Shown here in pieces: positions 63,096 through 64,000 of a stretch of 64,000 bases of DNA. A program made the position numbers and the translations under genes. Location of the stretch: assembly GCF_021283305.1 (NCBI RefSeq), contig NZ_JAJSOK010000009.1, positions 62,001 to 126,000 on the forward strand, written 5' to 3'. Source of the stretch: Pseudonocardia kujensis (GTDB lineage: Bacteria > Actinomycetota > Actinomycetes > Mycobacteriales > Pseudonocardiaceae). The number at the start of each line of letters is the position of its first letter. Position 1 is the stretch's first letter. Below the pieces are notes generated by a model. It saw only the letters and a list, made by a program, of their open reading frames with translations. It ran no database searches and was not told the origin of the DNA.

Positions 63096-64000
63096 TCAGC
63101 CCGCGGGGTCCGGCTGATCCGGGGCCACCCGAGCGGCGGTTCGGTCGCCTCGCCGGCGGCGCAGGGCGGTGACGAGGTCGTTCACGCCGCGTCGGTCGAC
63201 GACCGCCAACAGCCCGACGTACAACGCCAGGAACACCAGCCCGTCGACGGCGAGGAACACCACCCCGAGCCACACCGCGCGGCTGTCGGAGTGCAGCACC
63301 GTCGTCTCGAGCAGCCACGTCCCGGTGCCGGCGACCAGCGCGGCCGCCAGCGCCGGAACGGTGGCACGCAGGACGTCCGACGTCCGCACCTCCAGCTCGC
63401 GCCGGGCCGCCGCGGTGGCCTGCACGCCCACCACGAGGGCGGTGACGGACACCGCCACCCCCACCCCGACGAGCCCGAGGGGGAAGACCAGGGCCAGCAG
63501 ACCGATACCGAGCACCAGCTCGACGGCGTTCAGCCGGTGGATCAGGGCGGTCCTGCCGAAGCCCTTGATGGCCTCCTCGCTCACGATCGAGAACGCCTTG
63601 CCGATGACGAGTCCCGCCGTGGCCATGACGAACCAGCCGGCTGCCCGCCACGGCTCGCCCAGCACGACGACGACGAGCGGCTCACCGAGGGCGAGCAGCA
63701 GGACCGCCAGGGGGGCCGCGACGACGGTCACGGCGCTGAGGGCCCGCCGGTACGCCCCGACGAGCCGCACGCGGTCGTCCGCCAGCCGCGAGAAGGCCGG
63801 GAACAGCGCGTACGACACGACCTCGACCATGGCGTTGACGGGGACCCGCGAGATCCGCAGGCCGTAGCGGTACTGGCCGAGAGCCGCCGTGTCGAGTGCG
63901 CGGCCGACGACGACGGACTCCGCCAGCTGTCGGACCTTGGCCACGACCGAGCCGGCCACGAGCGGGAACCCGTAGCGGGCCATCTCCCGCCAGAGGGCGA
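63096..64000 (-). CDS. Polysaccharide flippase (Wzx-like, MOP superfamily), partial
   Basis: Its 5' end lies beyond the window; the frame is open through 64000 (ALWREMARYGFPLV reads across the ATG at 63983, so that ATG is internal). About 301 codons are seen, with seven or eight membrane segments and marks such as GQYRYGLRISRVPVNAMVEV, FSRLADD and LGEPWRAAGWF. Likely flippase of the second system. The C-terminal ~25 residues are Arg/Asp-rich. Confidence 0.88.
   Translation of the reverse strand, partial: ALWREMARYGFPLVAGSVVAKVRQLAESVVVGRALDTAALGQYRYGLRISRVPVNAMVEVVSYALFPAFSRLADDRVRLVGAYRRALSAVTVVAAPLAVLLLALGEPLVVVVLGEPWRAAGWFVMATAGLVIGKAFSIVSEEAIKGFGRTALIHRLNAVELVLGIGLLALVFPLGLVGVGVAVSVTALVVGVQATAAARRELEVRTSDVLRATVPALAAALVAGTGTWLLETTVLHSDSRAVWLGVVFLAVDGLVFLALYVGLLAVVDRRGVNDLVTALRRRRGDRTAARVAPDQPDPAG

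Overview
The window is GC-rich DNA (roughly 70% by eye) with dense, often overlapping genes and many GTG/TTG starts. The Rv2466c-like/pepN pair, the CtaJ/DUF5130 pair, Lsr2-type DNA binding and dTDP-rhamnose genes all point to an actinomycete, most likely of the Pseudonocardiaceae. This assignment comes from gene content only.

Layout. Positions 1-10.4 kb hold chromosomal housekeeping genes: a DsbA-family mycothiol-type oxidoreductase (partial, minus), aminopeptidase N, a lipoprotein, a PAP2 phosphatase, a Cys-rich small protein, a histidine kinase/response regulator pair, two genes tied to the aa3 cytochrome oxidase (CtaJ-like and DUF5130), and a DUF2252 protein. Next come a 1,029-residue low-complexity lipoprotein (10.5-13.6 kb) and a gene-free array of diverged ~65-bp palindromic repeats (13.7-14.3 kb). 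The dTDP-L-rhamnose genes rmlC-rmlB (minus) and rmlD-rmlA (plus) lie at 14.3-17.6 kb, followed by an ERCC4 nuclease fused to an Lsr2-like tail.

From about 18.9 kb to the end the window is a large extracellular polysaccharide locus with two assembly systems. System 1 (21.6-46.5 kb) has a single-chain fusion of UDP-xylose synthase and UDP-glucose dehydrogenase, a FemAB/GNAT-like transferase, a PAP2 phosphatase, a TagA/CpsF transferase, a GDP-mannose 3,5-epimerase-like enzyme, the priming polyprenyl sugar-phosphate transferase, a GMC oxidoreductase, a beta-helix protein, several glycosyltransferases, a second nucleotide-sugar dehydrogenase, and Wzy-, Wzx- and Wzz/BY-kinase-like proteins. System 2 (46.5-64 kb) has a sugar C-methyltransferase-like protein, a class III aminotransferase, a second Wzz-like protein whose ATPase domain has lost its P-loop, a second Wzy, a run of overlapping GT4 genes (one a tandem two-GT fusion), a heparinase II/III-like protein, an AsnB-type amidotransferase, a secreted lyase-like lipoprotein, a GT2 enzyme and the start of a second Wzx.

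How the genes fit together: rml genes would supply dTDP-rhamnose, the fusion enzyme UDP-GlcA/UDP-xylose, and the GME-like enzyme GDP-L-galactose or a related sugar. The priming transferase starts the lipid-linked unit, glycosyltransferases extend it, the Wzx proteins flip it, the Wzy proteins polymerise it and the Wzz proteins control length. The lyase-like and beta-helix proteins may trim or bind the product.

The locus also carries traces of duplication and decay: a 5' copy of the priming-transferase gene and its leader upstream of wzz, a relic of a paralogous Cys-rich repeat protein, and a fragment of a LytR-CpsA-Psr gene. No tRNA, rRNA, CRISPR array or intact insertion sequence was seen.
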